A DNA stretch of 64,000 nt, taken from positions 1 through 64,000 of the forward strand of contig JAJYJJ010000005.1 of the NCBI GenBank assembly GCA_021789595.1, in the 5' to 3' direction. The notes below the pieces were generated by a model, which saw only the letters and a program-made list of their open reading frames with translations, had not been told where the DNA came from and ran no database searches. Positions 7,979-16,140 of this stretch are shown one piece after another (within the stretch, counting starts at the first letter, position 1; every line of letters starts with the position of its first letter). This DNA comes from Nitrospirota bacterium. GTDB taxonomy: Bacteria; Nitrospirota; Thermodesulfovibrionia; UBA6902; JAJYJJ01. Position numbers and translations under genes: made by a program.

Positions 7979-9862
7979 CTAAAATGCCTTGTCCTCCGCT
8001 GGCTGGTATACCTTTACAATAGTCCTGTACTGAAACAACTTATCTGAAGTCTTAAATACTTTAGACATGCGATAGCCCTTTATCTTCTGCTCGACATAGT
8101 TCGGGAGGATTTCCTCTGGCCCGCCCGATATTACCACTACTGTTATATTCCATTTTGAAACTTTATTATTGGCAGTATAATATTCAGGGTTTTTATATTC
8201 CCATGTAAATCTTAAGGGTGATTTCTGAATCTTTTCGTCTGTTAATCCCCCCATCTCCCCTTTAATAATAGAGGGGGGATTATAATGAATCCTCTTTTTC
8301 GTAAAATAATCAAGGATAGGCACAGAGACCGCCGGGTTTACTCCAGACTCTTTCTGCGGGAGGGTGAAGACTGCTACATTTTCTGTACCAAGAGAATTTA
8401 AAAACTTGCCTGCATCTTTCAGGTTTATAGCACTTATTTTCTGCGTAAATGGGAGATAAGCAAAAACAGCTATTACAATAGACGATATTATGATACACGA
8501 AACAATAAATTTTCTAATAGCTTTGCTTTCACCATCCCTTGTGTCTACCCGAGACCTGCATGTTTCAATCTCTTGTAGACCGTAGGAAGCCATCAGCGCA
8601 AGCATAGGAAAGACCATGATTATATACCGTATCCTCTTAATCTGCAGCAAAACTACAAGCAGCATCAGCCAGATTATAATCGCATATTTCAAATCTCTTT
8701 TCTTGAGGGCAGCATAGACGGAATATAATGCCGCTACAGTAATAAATGGATGAATCTGAAAGAGAAATGTTGAAGTAAAACTCTCTCCCCATCGTTTTAG
8801 ACCCGGCCGTTGATAGCTCAGCAGAAGTTTAATCTGCTCTGAAAAGACATCAAATTTATATAAGATAATGGCTCCAATAAGAAAACCTGAGATTAATGTT
8901 ATTAGTGCCGCTCTATAAATAAGTACCCTCTCTGGTTTTAATCCTCCCACTCCTCCCTTTGACCCCTCTGTATCCCCCCTTACTAAGGGGGGAATTGAAG
9001 GGGGGTTGAGGGGGTGAGGAGGGATTAAAAAAGCTATTTTCAGGTGAACCAGGAATATGACAACTAAAACTGAAAGCATTAGCCAGGTCGAATACTTGGA
9101 AAAGAATGTAAGGAATATGGCGATAGATGAAAGCGTTATCATCCTTATCCCCCCCTGATTCAGGGCTTTGATGAAGGCAAAAATCGAAAGCGTGAAGAAG
9201 AACATCGTTGGGACATCAACAAGCATAAGCGGCACCTGGATAAAGAGGTATGGAATACCGAGAAGGAGAGCACCTGCTGAGAACCCAATATCTTCGTCCC
9301 AGAGCATTTTTCCTATTAGATAGGTAAGGACAACAGTCATAGAGAAGAGAAATGTTGTGAAGACCTGGATATAAACCCTCGATTCTCCAAAAAATCTAAA
9401 AATCAGGCCGTAAAGGAGAGGGACAACAGGCAGATCAGTCCATATCATAATATTCTTGCCCCATTCTCGGAAAAAATATCCAATCCCATAAACCTCAAGA
9501 TGCTTTGCCTGAGTGAAATACCTTGATGTATCCACAATAATCTCAGGCTCTCTCCAGAAGAATGCAGCAATAACAAATGATGAGAGAAAAAGAAAGGTGA
9601 CAGGATGATGTTCCGGGAATGAGACCTTTGAAAGCACAAATGCAAGGATAATGCCGAGAATAAGGATGAAAAAAATCTTAGTTACATCAATGTCAGAAAA
9701 TACCCATTGCCAGCTTGTTAGCCTGTTGTCGTCCAGATTGCGGAAGACAAAGAGTGTGAGAAATGTTATTAGAGTAAACAGCGAAGTGAGGAAGAAATAC
9801 TCATTTTTTCTAAGCGAGGGCTGATTATCGCCCATTGTTTGTCTATTTTTAGGAGGCATCAA
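7979..9862 (-). CDS. GT39/ArnT-like polyprenyl-phosphate-dependent glycosyltransferase
   Basis: A 627-aa polytopic membrane protein. About ten to twelve hydrophobic helices are followed by a soluble C-terminal part. The first extramembrane loop carries the acidic motif EPEIIVDTSRYFTQAKHLEVYG, as in dolichyl-phosphate-mannose/ArnT (GT-C) enzymes, which move a sugar from a lipid-phosphate donor on the periplasmic face. It is twice interrupted in frame by palindromic C/G repeats: NPPSIPPLVRGDTEGSKGG near residue 280-310, and NPPSIIKGEMGGL near residue 530. Both lie in loops. Acceptor unknown; protein mannosylation or lipid A-type modification are possible. Confidence 0.83.
   Translation of the reverse strand: MMPPKNRQTMGDNQPSLRKNEYFFLTSLFTLITFLTLFVFRNLDDNRLTSWQWVFSDIDVTKIFFILILGIILAFVLSKVSFPEHHPVTFLFLSSFVIAAFFWREPEIIVDTSRYFTQAKHLEVYGIGYFFREWGKNIMIWTDLPVVPLLYGLIFRFFGESRVYIQVFTTFLFSMTVVLTYLIGKMLWDEDIGFSAGALLLGIPYLFIQVPLMLVDVPTMFFFTLSIFAFIKALNQGGIRMITLSSIAIFLTFFSKYSTWLMLSVLVVIFLVHLKIAFLIPPHPLNPPSIPPLVRGDTEGSKGGVGGLKPERVLIYRAALITLISGFLIGAIILYKFDVFSEQIKLLLSYQRPGLKRWGESFTSTFLFQIHPFITVAALYSVYAALKKRDLKYAIIIWLMLLVVLLQIKRIRYIIMVFPMLALMASYGLQEIETCRSRVDTRDGESKAIRKFIVSCIIISSIVIAVFAYLPFTQKISAINLKDAGKFLNSLGTENVAVFTLPQKESGVNPAVSVPILDYFTKKRIHYNPPSIIKGEMGGLTDEKIQKSPLRFTWEYKNPEYYTANNKVSKWNITVVVISGGPEEILPNYVEQKIKGYRMSKVFKTSDKLFQYRTIVKVYQPAEDKAF
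8243..8282. repeat. In-frame palindromic C/G-rich repeat, copy 2
   Basis: AATCCCCCC and GGGGGGATT arms with a short asymmetric centre, inside the GT39-like gene. It encodes NPPSIIKGEMGGL. Slightly decayed relative to the other copies. Confidence 0.8.
8940..9036. repeat. In-frame palindromic C/G-rich repeat, copy 3 (nested/long form)
   Basis: A long palindrome. Outer arms AATCCTCCCAC / GTGAGGAGGGATT enclose an inner TCCCCCCTTACTAAGGGGGGA hairpin plus an extra GGGGGGTTGAGGGGG block. It is about twice the length of the other copies and adds the peptide IPPHPLNPPSIPPLVRG and following residues to the GT39-like protein. Confidence 0.82.
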
Positions 9863-9884
9863 TTGACGCCTCCTAAAATACTCA

Positions 9885-10382
9885 TCACTTAACTACTGGA
9901 TAGTTCTTTGTTGCTGCACCTTTTATTGCTTTCTCCATATTCATAGCACCACTGGAGCCCTTTATCCACGCAGCATTGCCAAAGGACATCGCAAGGGCAT
10001 TATATCCGAGTGCCCTTAGTGGAATGAGAGGGAGATTGTCGGTCTGTCCTGTATAACACGCAAGCACAATTTTTTTATTCTTTGGGAGTTTATTGAGATT
10101 TGCAGGTTCTAACATTTCATTATATGGGATGTTTATTGCACCTGGAATATGTCCTGCCCTGTAGTCATTTGGAAACCTCACATCTACGACAAGAAAGTCC
10201 GTTTTCTTCATCTTCATCCAATTATAGACCTCATCTGCTGTAACCTGGTAATGCCTTTCTGCAGGCCCCTTTTTCAATATCTCATTCATCTTTTTCAGCA
10301 TCTCATCTGCCGCAAATGTAGCTGGGATTGCTACTGTCACAGTGAGAATTAATGCAAGAAAAATCGTATATACTCTTTTCAT
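9885..10382 (-). CDS. Exported rhodanese-domain sulfurtransferase
   Basis: About 165 aa from the ATG at 10382, chosen because the AGGAGG box is 8 nt upstream; the ATG two codons earlier is too close. A signal peptide covers residues 1-25 (TIFLALILTVTVAIPATFA-AD). One rhodanese domain follows: VVDVRFPNDYRAGHIPGAINIP (CH2A region) and the active-site loop ACYTGQTD with the catalytic Cys. Periplasmic single-domain rhodaneses bind or transfer sulfane sulfur. It follows the DsrE/DsrH-like genes on the same strand, so it belongs to the same sulfur-handling unit. Confidence 0.88.
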   Translation of the reverse strand: MKRVYTIFLALILTVTVAIPATFAADEMLKKMNEILKKGPAERHYQVTADEVYNWMKMKKTDFLVVDVRFPNDYRAGHIPGAINIPYNEMLEPANLNKLPKNKKIVLACYTGQTDNLPLIPLRALGYNALAMSFGNAAWIKGSSGAMNMEKAIKGAATKNYPVVK

Positions 10383-10465
10383 TAACATACCCTCCTTCTT
10401 AAACGAGTTTAGATCTTTTAGTTTTAAGTTCCCATTTCTAAGTTCTTGGTTATCATCACCTCCTT

Positions 10466-10636
10466 TTACCAGGATATAACCCTATCACTGAAGAAAATCT
10501 CATCTACAATGCCTTCGTATGAAGTCTCTTTTTTAGAAAGGTCAATTATCTTTACTGTATTATCTTTGGACTGTACACTTATTATCTGATCTGATAATTT
10601 CGTAGGTCCATCGTTGAGTATATGGAGAATCTTCAT
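10466..10636 (-). CDS. DsrH/TusB-like 56-aa protein
   Basis: A short gene of 57 codons. ATG at 10636-10634 follows a strong AGGAGGG ribosome site; the stop is at 10468-10466. The protein begins MKILHILNDGPTKLSDQII and ends EIFFSDRVISW. DsrH/TusB proteins begin with MLHIVN-type strands, and the DRVI ending matches the C-terminus of the DsrE neighbour (DADRVIVL). It is about 35 residues shorter than typical TusB, so this is a compact member or a degenerate one. It lies 50 bp downstream of the DsrE-like gene and presumably partners it. Confidence 0.7.
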   Translation of the reverse strand: MKILHILNDGPTKLSDQIISVQSKDNTVKIIDLSKKETSYEGIVDEIFFSDRVISW

Positions 10637-10686
10637 CTTTAATCCCTCCTGATAAACGCAAAATTAGAAATTATTGAATTCCTTGT

Positions 10687-10989
10687 TTACAGAACAATAA
10701 CCCTGTCAGCATCATGGTTCATAACTGCATTGTTGAACTGGCTCCCACACACTACCTTTTCAGGAACACCCTCCTTGGAAATCCCAAGGGTATGAGCACT
10801 GTGGTCGCAAAAACTCATGCTTACGCCACGTAAGGCAGAGAGACCCATTACAGAAGGCTCTAATAGGAACTTATTGCCTGCATCCATCATGAAAATGATA
10901 ACCTCATGACCCTTCGACACCGCAGCCTTTGTCAGGCCGATTACATCAGCAGCATGCCTGTCAGTATTTATTAAGATGCCGAGCTTCAT
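10687..10989 (-). CDS. DsrE-family protein
   Basis: 100 aa, a single DsrE/DsrF-like fold: MKLGILINTDRHAADVIGLT (strand plus helix), EVIIFMMDAG (second strand), then CDHSAHTLGI, whose Cys is in the position used for sulfur transfer in the family, and a C-terminal ADRVIVL strand. ATG preceded by an AGGAGAT box. Heads a three-gene unit (DsrE, DsrH-like, rhodanese) read leftward. DsrEFH complexes move persulfide sulfur in the cytoplasm; DsrF itself is not present in this cluster. Confidence 0.85.
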   Translation of the reverse strand: MKLGILINTDRHAADVIGLTKAAVSKGHEVIIFMMDAGNKFLLEPSVMGLSALRGVSMSFCDHSAHTLGISKEGVPEKVVCGSQFNNAVMNHDADRVIVL

Positions 10990-11023
10990 ATCTCCTCCTA
11001 TTAAAAATTTCCAAGATTTCTAT

Positions 11024-11052
11024 TTTTAACCGAAATCATAAAAAAATGTCAA
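11024..11052 (-). promoter_or_regulatory. Candidate sigma-70 promoter for the DsrE unit
   Basis: On the minus strand TTGACA (11052-11047), 17 bp, then TTAAAA (11029-11024). Perfect -35, weak -10. It lies about 35-60 bp upstream of the DsrE start in the divergent gap with the cysteine desulfurase gene. Confidence 0.4.
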
Positions 11053-11133
11053 CCTTTTTGTTTTCACTGAGATCTGGAGTGAAATTTTTGAGATATTTAT
11101 TTTAAAATGACATGCAAAGGAGAGTGACTGAAA

Positions 11134-12279
11134 ATGATATACCTTGATAACAATGCGACCACAAAGGTTGACAGAGAGGTCATTGATGCAATGCTCCCTT
11201 ATCTCGGAGAATACTTTGGGAATCCATCAAGCGACCATCCATACGGCATTAAGGCAAGGCAGGCGGTTGAATCCTCAAGGGCAATGGTTGCCGGGCTCAT
11301 CAATGCATCGGATGATGAGATAATCTTTACATCAGGCGGCACAGAGGCCAACAACATGGCCATAATAGGGACATCACTGCTTTTCTCATCCAGGACAGTG
11401 ACTCGTAAGTCCCATGGGAAAGGCCATATCATTACATCATGTGTAGAGCATCCATCTGTGTTAAACCCGTGCAGATACCTGCATGATATTGGGTTTGATG
11501 TAACATATCTTCCGGTTGACAGATACGGATTAATCTCGCTACACAGCCTGGACAATGCCATAAGAGGAGATACAATACTTATAACGATAATGCATGCAAA
11601 CAATGAGATAGGAAGCATTGAGCCAATAGCAGAGATCGGTAGGATTGCAAAACAAAAAGACATTGTATTTCACTCGGATGCAGCGCAATCCATTGGTAAA
11701 AGCCATATAGATGTGCAGGAATTAGGTTTAGACTTGATGACGATTGTCTCACATAAATTCTATGGTCCAAAGGGCATCGGCGCCCTTTATATAAGGAAAG
11801 GGGTAGAAATAAAACCGATCCTTTTTGGGGCAGGACATGAACGGGGATTACGGCCAGGGACAGAGAATGTACCAGGGATTGTCGGCCTCGGCAAGGCATG
11901 TGAGATTGCAAAGAGGGATACAGGCACGAGGCTTTCCCTTTTCAGGACACTCTCTGAGAGATTATTTAACGGCCTCTTAAAAGCAATCCCTGACATACGG
12001 CTCAACGGCCATAAAACAGAGAGGCTTCAAAACACATTGAATATAACCTTCCCTGGTATAAGCTCTGCCCGACTGCTTTCTGCAATCAGGGACAGGGTCT
12101 CGGTATCAGCAGGCTCTGCCTGCCATTCAGGGATTCAGAAACCCTCACCGGTATTAAAGGCAATCGGGTTAACAGATGAGGATGCCTTATCATCCGTCAG
12201 GTTCAGTCTTGGTAAGGACAATACCGAAGATGAGATAGGTAAGGCTGTAGAGATCATCTCAGTGGCAGTAAGAGGCTAA
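11134..12279 (+). CDS. Cysteine desulfurase (NifS/IscS family)
   Basis: 381 aa, pyridoxal-phosphate enzyme releasing sulfur from cysteine as an enzyme persulfide. Seen: YLDNNATTKVDREV at the N-terminus, the cofactor Lys in SHKFYGPKGIGALY, and the catalytic Cys loop SAGSACHSG near residue 328. That loop (SACHSG) is closest to NifS-type group I enzymes. ATG preceded by AAAGGAGAG. It is divergent from the DsrE unit and would supply sulfur to it or to Fe-S assembly. No iscU or scaffold gene lies beside it. Confidence 0.93.
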   Translation: MIYLDNNATTKVDREVIDAMLPYLGEYFGNPSSDHPYGIKARQAVESSRAMVAGLINASDDEIIFTSGGTEANNMAIIGTSLLFSSRTVTRKSHGKGHIITSCVEHPSVLNPCRYLHDIGFDVTYLPVDRYGLISLHSLDNAIRGDTILITIMHANNEIGSIEPIAEIGRIAKQKDIVFHSDAAQSIGKSHIDVQELGLDLMTIVSHKFYGPKGIGALYIRKGVEIKPILFGAGHERGLRPGTENVPGIVGLGKACEIAKRDTGTRLSLFRTLSERLFNGLLKAIPDIRLNGHKTERLQNTLNITFPGISSARLLSAIRDRVSVSAGSACHSGIQKPSPVLKAIGLTDEDALSSVRFSLGKDNTEDEIGKAVEIISVAVRG

Positions 12280-12303
12280 CTGTAATTATTTCTGCATAGG
12301 TCC

Positions 12304-12325
12304 TATAGGTCTCATATGACCTATA
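12304..12325. terminator. Bidirectional hairpin between convergent genes
   Basis: A perfect 8-bp stem, TATAGGTC / GACCTATA, with a 6-nt loop in the 60-bp gap between the converging cysteine desulfurase and exported protein genes. AT-rich flanks but no clean T-run. Confidence 0.45.
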
Positions 12326-12339
12326 TATTTATATAACTA

Positions 12340-12855
12340 TCAGTCGTCTCCCCTTCCGCGTCCTCTTCCCCTGTGCTCCCACTTTTCCTCTTTATACCTC
12401 TGTCTTTCCCCGCGTTCATACTCCTTGCCCTCCCAGCGTCTTTCCTTCTCCCATGCCCTCCAGTTCTTCTTCAGTTGTCCGTATGGGATGCGTTGAAGTC
12501 CTGGAGGTACAGTGCGATAATCCGGCGGCAGGCTTAATAAAACACCAGGGAGCCTTTTGGGGGCGATATAAACCCACGGCCCGTTATAGCCCGCAGCCCT
12601 ATACCAGTAGCCTCTATATGGACGATACCAATAGCCGTGGTAGAATAATAGATCTATCTCTACATCAGGGGCAAAGTATACATAGGTTCCAGGTACCACA
12701 ACCACAACAGGCGGTGCAGAAATCACAACCCTGGGCAGAGGGATATTTATCCCGATATTTATATCTACACCAGCAATGCCCTTTGTCGGGTAGAAGAGCA
12801 GAGACAACAAAAACAGCATTACTGCAAACAATACTTCTGAGGTTCTTCCTTTCAT
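12340..12855 (-). CDS. Conserved exported protein, Tyr/Trp-rich then charged tail
   Basis: 171 aa from the ATG at 12855, preceded by AAGGAGGTAG; the frame is open 13 codons further up but without a ribosome site. Signal peptide at residues 1-28. The middle is beta-rich and aromatic (YHGYWYRPYRGYWYRAAG), a pattern seen in small periplasmic or outer-membrane proteins of delta-/nitrospira-type bacteria. The last 50 residues are strongly charged (WEKERRW, then RGRGRGRGDD). No enzymatic motif. Function unknown. Confidence 0.75.
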   Translation of the reverse strand: MKGRTSEVLFAVMLFLLSLLFYPTKGIAGVDINIGINIPLPRVVISAPPVVVVVPGTYVYFAPDVEIDLLFYHGYWYRPYRGYWYRAAGYNGPWVYIAPKRLPGVLLSLPPDYRTVPPGLQRIPYGQLKKNWRAWEKERRWEGKEYERGERQRYKEEKWEHRGRGRGRGDD

Positions 12856-12908
12856 AAAACTACCTCCTTGATTAAGATTAACCTTTCGATACAACTATAA
12901 CCATTTTA

Positions 12909-13499
12909 TCACATCCCGCCCTTTGTCGAAGGTGCCCCTTTGACCCGCGGGTCTATTATAACTGCCTCCCTTAATGCCCTTGCAACAGCCTTGAATACGG
13001 CCTCGATGATGTGGTGAACATTCCTGCCATAGACAATATTTACATGGAGTGTTATCCCCCCATGCATAACAAAGGCACGGAGAAAGTCCTCAATCAGGTC
13101 GGGGTCGAAATTCTTTATCCTTGCCTTCTTAGGGATATTGACATTGTATATGAGATATGGCCTGCCGCTCACATCAATAGCAACTGAGCACAGGGTTTCA
13201 TCCATCGGGGTAATTGCAAGGCCGTATCGTCTTATCCCATTCATATTGCCGAGGGACTTTTTCAGGGCATCACCAAGGACAATGCCCACATCCTCGACTG
13301 TGTGGTGGTAGTCAACATCTATATCCCCGACTGCCTTAAGCCTGAGGTTAAAGAGTCCATGTTTTGCGAAGAGGCTGAGCATATGGTCAAAAAAGGGGAT
13401 GCCTGTGTCTATCTTATAAGAACCCTCTCCATCAAGATTCAGCTCTAAGGATATATCTGTCTCCTTTGTCGCCCTTTTTATCTTCGCCTTCCTCATCAT
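12909..13499 (-). CDS. hisB: Imidazoleglycerol-phosphate dehydratase
   Basis: 196 aa, the monofunctional bacterial HisB. It dehydrates imidazole glycerol phosphate in histidine synthesis. The internally repeated Mn-binding His/Glu motifs are visible: [38 protein letters not shown] and [17 protein letters not shown]. Its start overlaps the hisC stop by 4 bp, so the two are translationally coupled in hisG-hisC-hisB. Confidence 0.96.
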   Translation of the reverse strand: MMRKAKIKRATKETDISLELNLDGEGSYKIDTGIPFFDHMLSLFAKHGLFNLRLKAVGDIDVDYHHTVEDVGIVLGDALKKSLGNMNGIRRYGLAITPMDETLCSVAIDVSGRPYLIYNVNIPKKARIKNFDPDLIEDFLRAFVMHGGITLHVNIVYGRNVHHIIEAVFKAVARALREAVIIDPRVKGAPSTKGGM

Positions 13500-14542
13500 G
13501 CCTCCTTTAACGATGCCTTCAGCGCCTCTATGAACATATCGTTTTCCTCGGGGCTGCCAACTGTCACCCTGAGGTATTTCCTGAAATTCCTCACAAGAAC
13601 CCCCTGGTCCAAGAGTGCCCTGTATATCCTATCCGCATCTCCATCTATCCTGAATAGTATAAAGTTTGCCTCAGATGGGAAGACTTCTATACCTTTTAGT
13701 AACCGCATCTCTTTAAAGAGCCTGTCCCTTTCTTTGACAATGACCTTCAACAGAGGATCTATCTCTGCCTTATTATTGAGAACTATACATGTAGCCTTCT
13801 GGGACAGGGCATTTACATTAAACGGGAGCCTTATCTTATTGATCTCCGAGACAATATCGCTCTGGCCAAAGAGGAAACCGACTCTGAGCCCTGCAAGGCC
13901 GATCTTTGAAAGGGTTTTAAGGATAAGGAGGTTATCGAAATCCCTGAGCCTGCCAACAAAGCTCTTACCTGAAAAATTCCCATATGCCTCATCAATCACA
14001 ACTGCTGCATTGCTTTGCCTTAAAATGGTCTCTATCCTGGATTCCGAGAAACAATTCCCTGTTGGATTGTTCGGATAGCTGAGGAATATCACCCCTGGTT
14101 TTCTATCCCTGACAGCGTTCAGGATGGCATCTATGTCGAGGTCGAAATCATATAGCAGGGGAATCTCTATAACCTCTTCATCGAGGGAGCTGGCAATAAT
14201 CCCATACATGCTAAAGGTTGGTGTTGGATAAAGCACAGGTCCTCCAAAGGCGGAGATCAGATAACCTATAATCTCATCAGAGCCATTCCCTGTGAGGACC
14301 TCAGCCATATCTACACCATAGGTCTTTGAAATGACAAATCTCAGGTCTGATGCATCCTGGTCAGGGTAGCGGTTAAAGGAGATATTAGAGAGCCCTTCCA
14401 AGACCCTCTTCTTCAGCCCTTCCGGCAGGTCATAGGGACTCTCGTTGGCATCAAGCTTTGTGACACACGGAACTGCTTCTGTGTCATAGGCATCAAGGGA
14501 ATGTATATTCGGTTTTATCAGGGAAAGCAGTCTTCTGGACAT
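13496..14542 (-). CDS. hisC: Histidinol-phosphate aminotransferase
   Basis: 348 aa class II aminotransferase. The PLP Lys is in [17 protein letters not shown]; substrate-side motifs are [25 protein letters not shown] and YPNNPTGN. It converts imidazole-acetol phosphate to histidinol phosphate. One base separates its start region from the hisG stop upstream, and it overlaps hisB by 4 bp downstream. Confidence 0.95.
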   Translation of the reverse strand: MSRRLLSLIKPNIHSLDAYDTEAVPCVTKLDANESPYDLPEGLKKRVLEGLSNISFNRYPDQDASDLRFVISKTYGVDMAEVLTGNGSDEIIGYLISAFGGPVLYPTPTFSMYGIIASSLDEEVIEIPLLYDFDLDIDAILNAVRDRKPGVIFLSYPNNPTGNCFSESRIETILRQSNAAVVIDEAYGNFSGKSFVGRLRDFDNLLILKTLSKIGLAGLRVGFLFGQSDIVSEINKIRLPFNVNALSQKATCIVLNNKAEIDPLLKVIVKERDRLFKEMRLLKGIEVFPSEANFILFRIDGDADRIYRALLDQGVLVRNFRKYLRVTVGSPEENDMFIEALKASLKEA

Positions 14543-14543
14543 A

Positions 14544-15419
14544 TTACGGTATTACCTTGTTCAATTGATACTCTACAATCCCTGATGCCTGTGCCCTCTT
14601 AAGCCTGGGTATAAGGTCGCGCACAAGCCTTGCATCAATTACCACATCAATATCAAACCACCCTTCATCAGAGAGTGTGGAGATTGTTGGAGAATGCATT
14701 GCCGGAAGCAGAGAGATTACCCTTTTCAGAGAGCCCTTCGGCACATTCATCTTAAGGCCGACCTTTTCCTCTGCTGCAAGTGCCCCTTTTAGAAGAAGGA
14801 CAATGTTCTCTATCTTCTGCCTCTTCCACTTATTACGCCATGATTTCTTATTTGCAATAAACCGTGTGCTTGATTCAAGGATTGTCTCAATCACCCTTAG
14901 ATTGTTCGCCCTCAGCGATGTGCCTGTTTCTGTAAGTTCAACAATGGCATCGGCAAGATACGGCGGCTTTATCTCTGTTGCACCCCATGAGAAATCAACC
15001 TCTGCCTTTATCCCCTTTGATTTCAGATACCTCTTTGTAAAACCAACCAGCTCTGTGGCGATCCTCTTGCCTTCAAGGTCCTTGAGTCTTCTTATCGGTG
15101 AATCTACAGGAACTGCAACAACCCATCTTACAGGCCTCAGACCCTCTTTTGCGTAATTAAGCTCAGCAACCTCATGTACATCCGCCCCCTGCTCCATAAT
15201 CCAATCCCTGCCTGTAAGGCCGCAATCCAGTATCCCGTTTTCAACATACCTTGCCATCTCCTGCGCCCTTATGAGCATTGCCTCAATCTCCGGGTCATCA
15301 AAGCCTGGATAATAGGAACGACTTGAGACAGTTATGTAATAGCCTGCCTTTTTAAAGAGCTTCAGCGTTGACTCCTGAAGGCTGCCCTTTGGAAGACCTA
15401 TCTTTAGTATCTTTTTCAT
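14544..15419 (-). CDS. hisG: ATP phosphoribosyltransferase, long form
   Basis: 291 aa from the ATG at 15419. The frame extends 14 codons further to a TTG, but HisG proteins start at [13 protein letters not shown], so the inner start is preferred. First step of histidine synthesis. Seen: the GLTGRDWI motif, the PRPP-binding E-L-T-E-T-G-T-S loop ([15 protein letters not shown]), and a C-terminal ACT-like regulatory domain of the long, HisZ-independent form ([18 protein letters not shown]). Allosteric histidine feedback is expected for this form. Confidence 0.95.
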   Translation of the reverse strand: MKKILKIGLPKGSLQESTLKLFKKAGYYITVSSRSYYPGFDDPEIEAMLIRAQEMARYVENGILDCGLTGRDWIMEQGADVHEVAELNYAKEGLRPVRWVVAVPVDSPIRRLKDLEGKRIATELVGFTKRYLKSKGIKAEVDFSWGATEIKPPYLADAIVELTETGTSLRANNLRVIETILESSTRFIANKKSWRNKWKRQKIENIVLLLKGALAAEEKVGLKMNVPKGSLKRVISLLPAMHSPTISTLSDEGWFDIDVVIDARLVRDLIPRLKRAQASGIVEYQLNKVIP

Positions 15420-15528
15420 AATCTTGCGATTATCATACCAGAGTCCTGCTGGATTTGCCAAGGGTATGCATCGGATTATATTATGGTATGTTATATTTAT
15501 GTATAGTTAAATGGATGGGGATTTTTGA

Positions 15529-15547
15529 AGGGGGGCATAGCCCCCCT
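15529..15547. terminator. G/C hairpin between hisG and the Lys-rich exported protein gene
   Basis: A perfect 8-bp stem, AGGGGGGC / GCCCCCCT, with a 3-nt loop. It lies just downstream of the minus-strand gene 15576-16019. No T-run follows, so it could also be a relic of the palindromic C/G repeat family. Confidence 0.4.
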
Positions 15548-15549
15548 AA

Positions 15550-15595
15550 GTCTTACTTCGTTTCTGCAGGTTGTCTTACTTCGTTTCTGCAGGTT
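15550..15595. repeat. 23-bp tandem duplication over a gene end
   Basis: Two perfect adjacent 23-bp copies (15550-15572 and 15573-15595). The copy at 15573 holds the last codons and stop (PAETK-stop) of the minus-strand gene 15576-16019; the other repeats the same gene end just beyond it. A replication-slippage scar. Confidence 0.85.
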
Positions 15596-16019
15596 TTTCT
15601 TCTGTCTTTTTGGTCTTCTTTGCTGCCTTTTTTACGGCCTTTACATGCCAGATAGCTATACTCTTTGCTACATTCTTTCCATCAGCCTCTGTATAGCCTG
15701 CTGTAACCTTATCGCCTGCCTTGATATCTGCAATGGTCTTCTTTGCCTTGCCATAGTGAATCTTTGTCTTGTCATTGACACCGACAACGACCTCACCCTT
15801 CTTGGTCTTTATAGTTACAGTGTTAGCGGTAGTATCAACAGCTGTAACCTCTCCTCCTTTAATCCACTGCTCCTTTACAGCAGCCTTTTTCTCTGCCTTC
15901 TTTTTTTCAGCAGGGGCAGCAGCCTTTTTCTCTGCTGGTGCCTTTTCCTGAGCAAGGACAGCGCTACCAAAGGCGATAACCATAAGCATGGATACCAATA
16001 TTGCAATTGCCTTCTTCAT
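15576..16019 (-). CDS. Exported Lys/Ala-rich protein with a small beta domain
   Basis: 147 aa. Signal peptide at residues 1-23 (cleavage near VLA-QE). Then an EKKAAAPAEKKKAEKKAA-type charged linker, a beta-rich core at about 50-118 (GEVTAVDTTANTVTIKTKKG, KIHYGKAKKTIADIKAGDKV) resembling DUF5666-like OB folds, and a second Lys-rich tail. Likely a periplasmic protein. A sigma-54-like site lies upstream and a sigma-54 activator lies next door, which suggests but does not show regulation. Confidence 0.75.
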   Translation of the reverse strand: MKKAIAILVSMLMVIAFGSAVLAQEKAPAEKKAAAPAEKKKAEKKAAVKEQWIKGGEVTAVDTTANTVTIKTKKGEVVVGVNDKTKIHYGKAKKTIADIKAGDKVTAGYTEADGKNVAKSIAIWHVKAVKKAAKKTKKTEEKPAETK

Positions 16020-16064
16020 TGATCTTCACCCCCTTCCCTTTTCAAAATTCTAAGTTATACTTAA

Positions 16065-16080
16065 TACAAGAAATATGCCA
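16065..16080 (-). promoter_or_regulatory. Weak sigma-54 (-24/-12) promoter candidate
   Basis: Minus strand TGGCATATTTCTTGTA matches the spacing TGGCAC-N5-TTGCW, with T for C at the -24 element and GT for GC at -12. It would start transcription about 35 nt before the exported protein gene at 16019. The -12 mismatch makes this tentative. Confidence 0.3.
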
Positions 16081-16140
16081 GGGCAGTAGACAGCAGTATA
16101 AAAGGCTTTTAAAAGACAAGGTCTTCACAGAGTTCCCTAT

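Noticed and set aside
8940-9036. CRISPR array or tandem repeat locus
   Set aside because: The C/G blocks are a single palindromic insert inside an open frame, without regular spacers. No CRISPR-like array is visible in the window.
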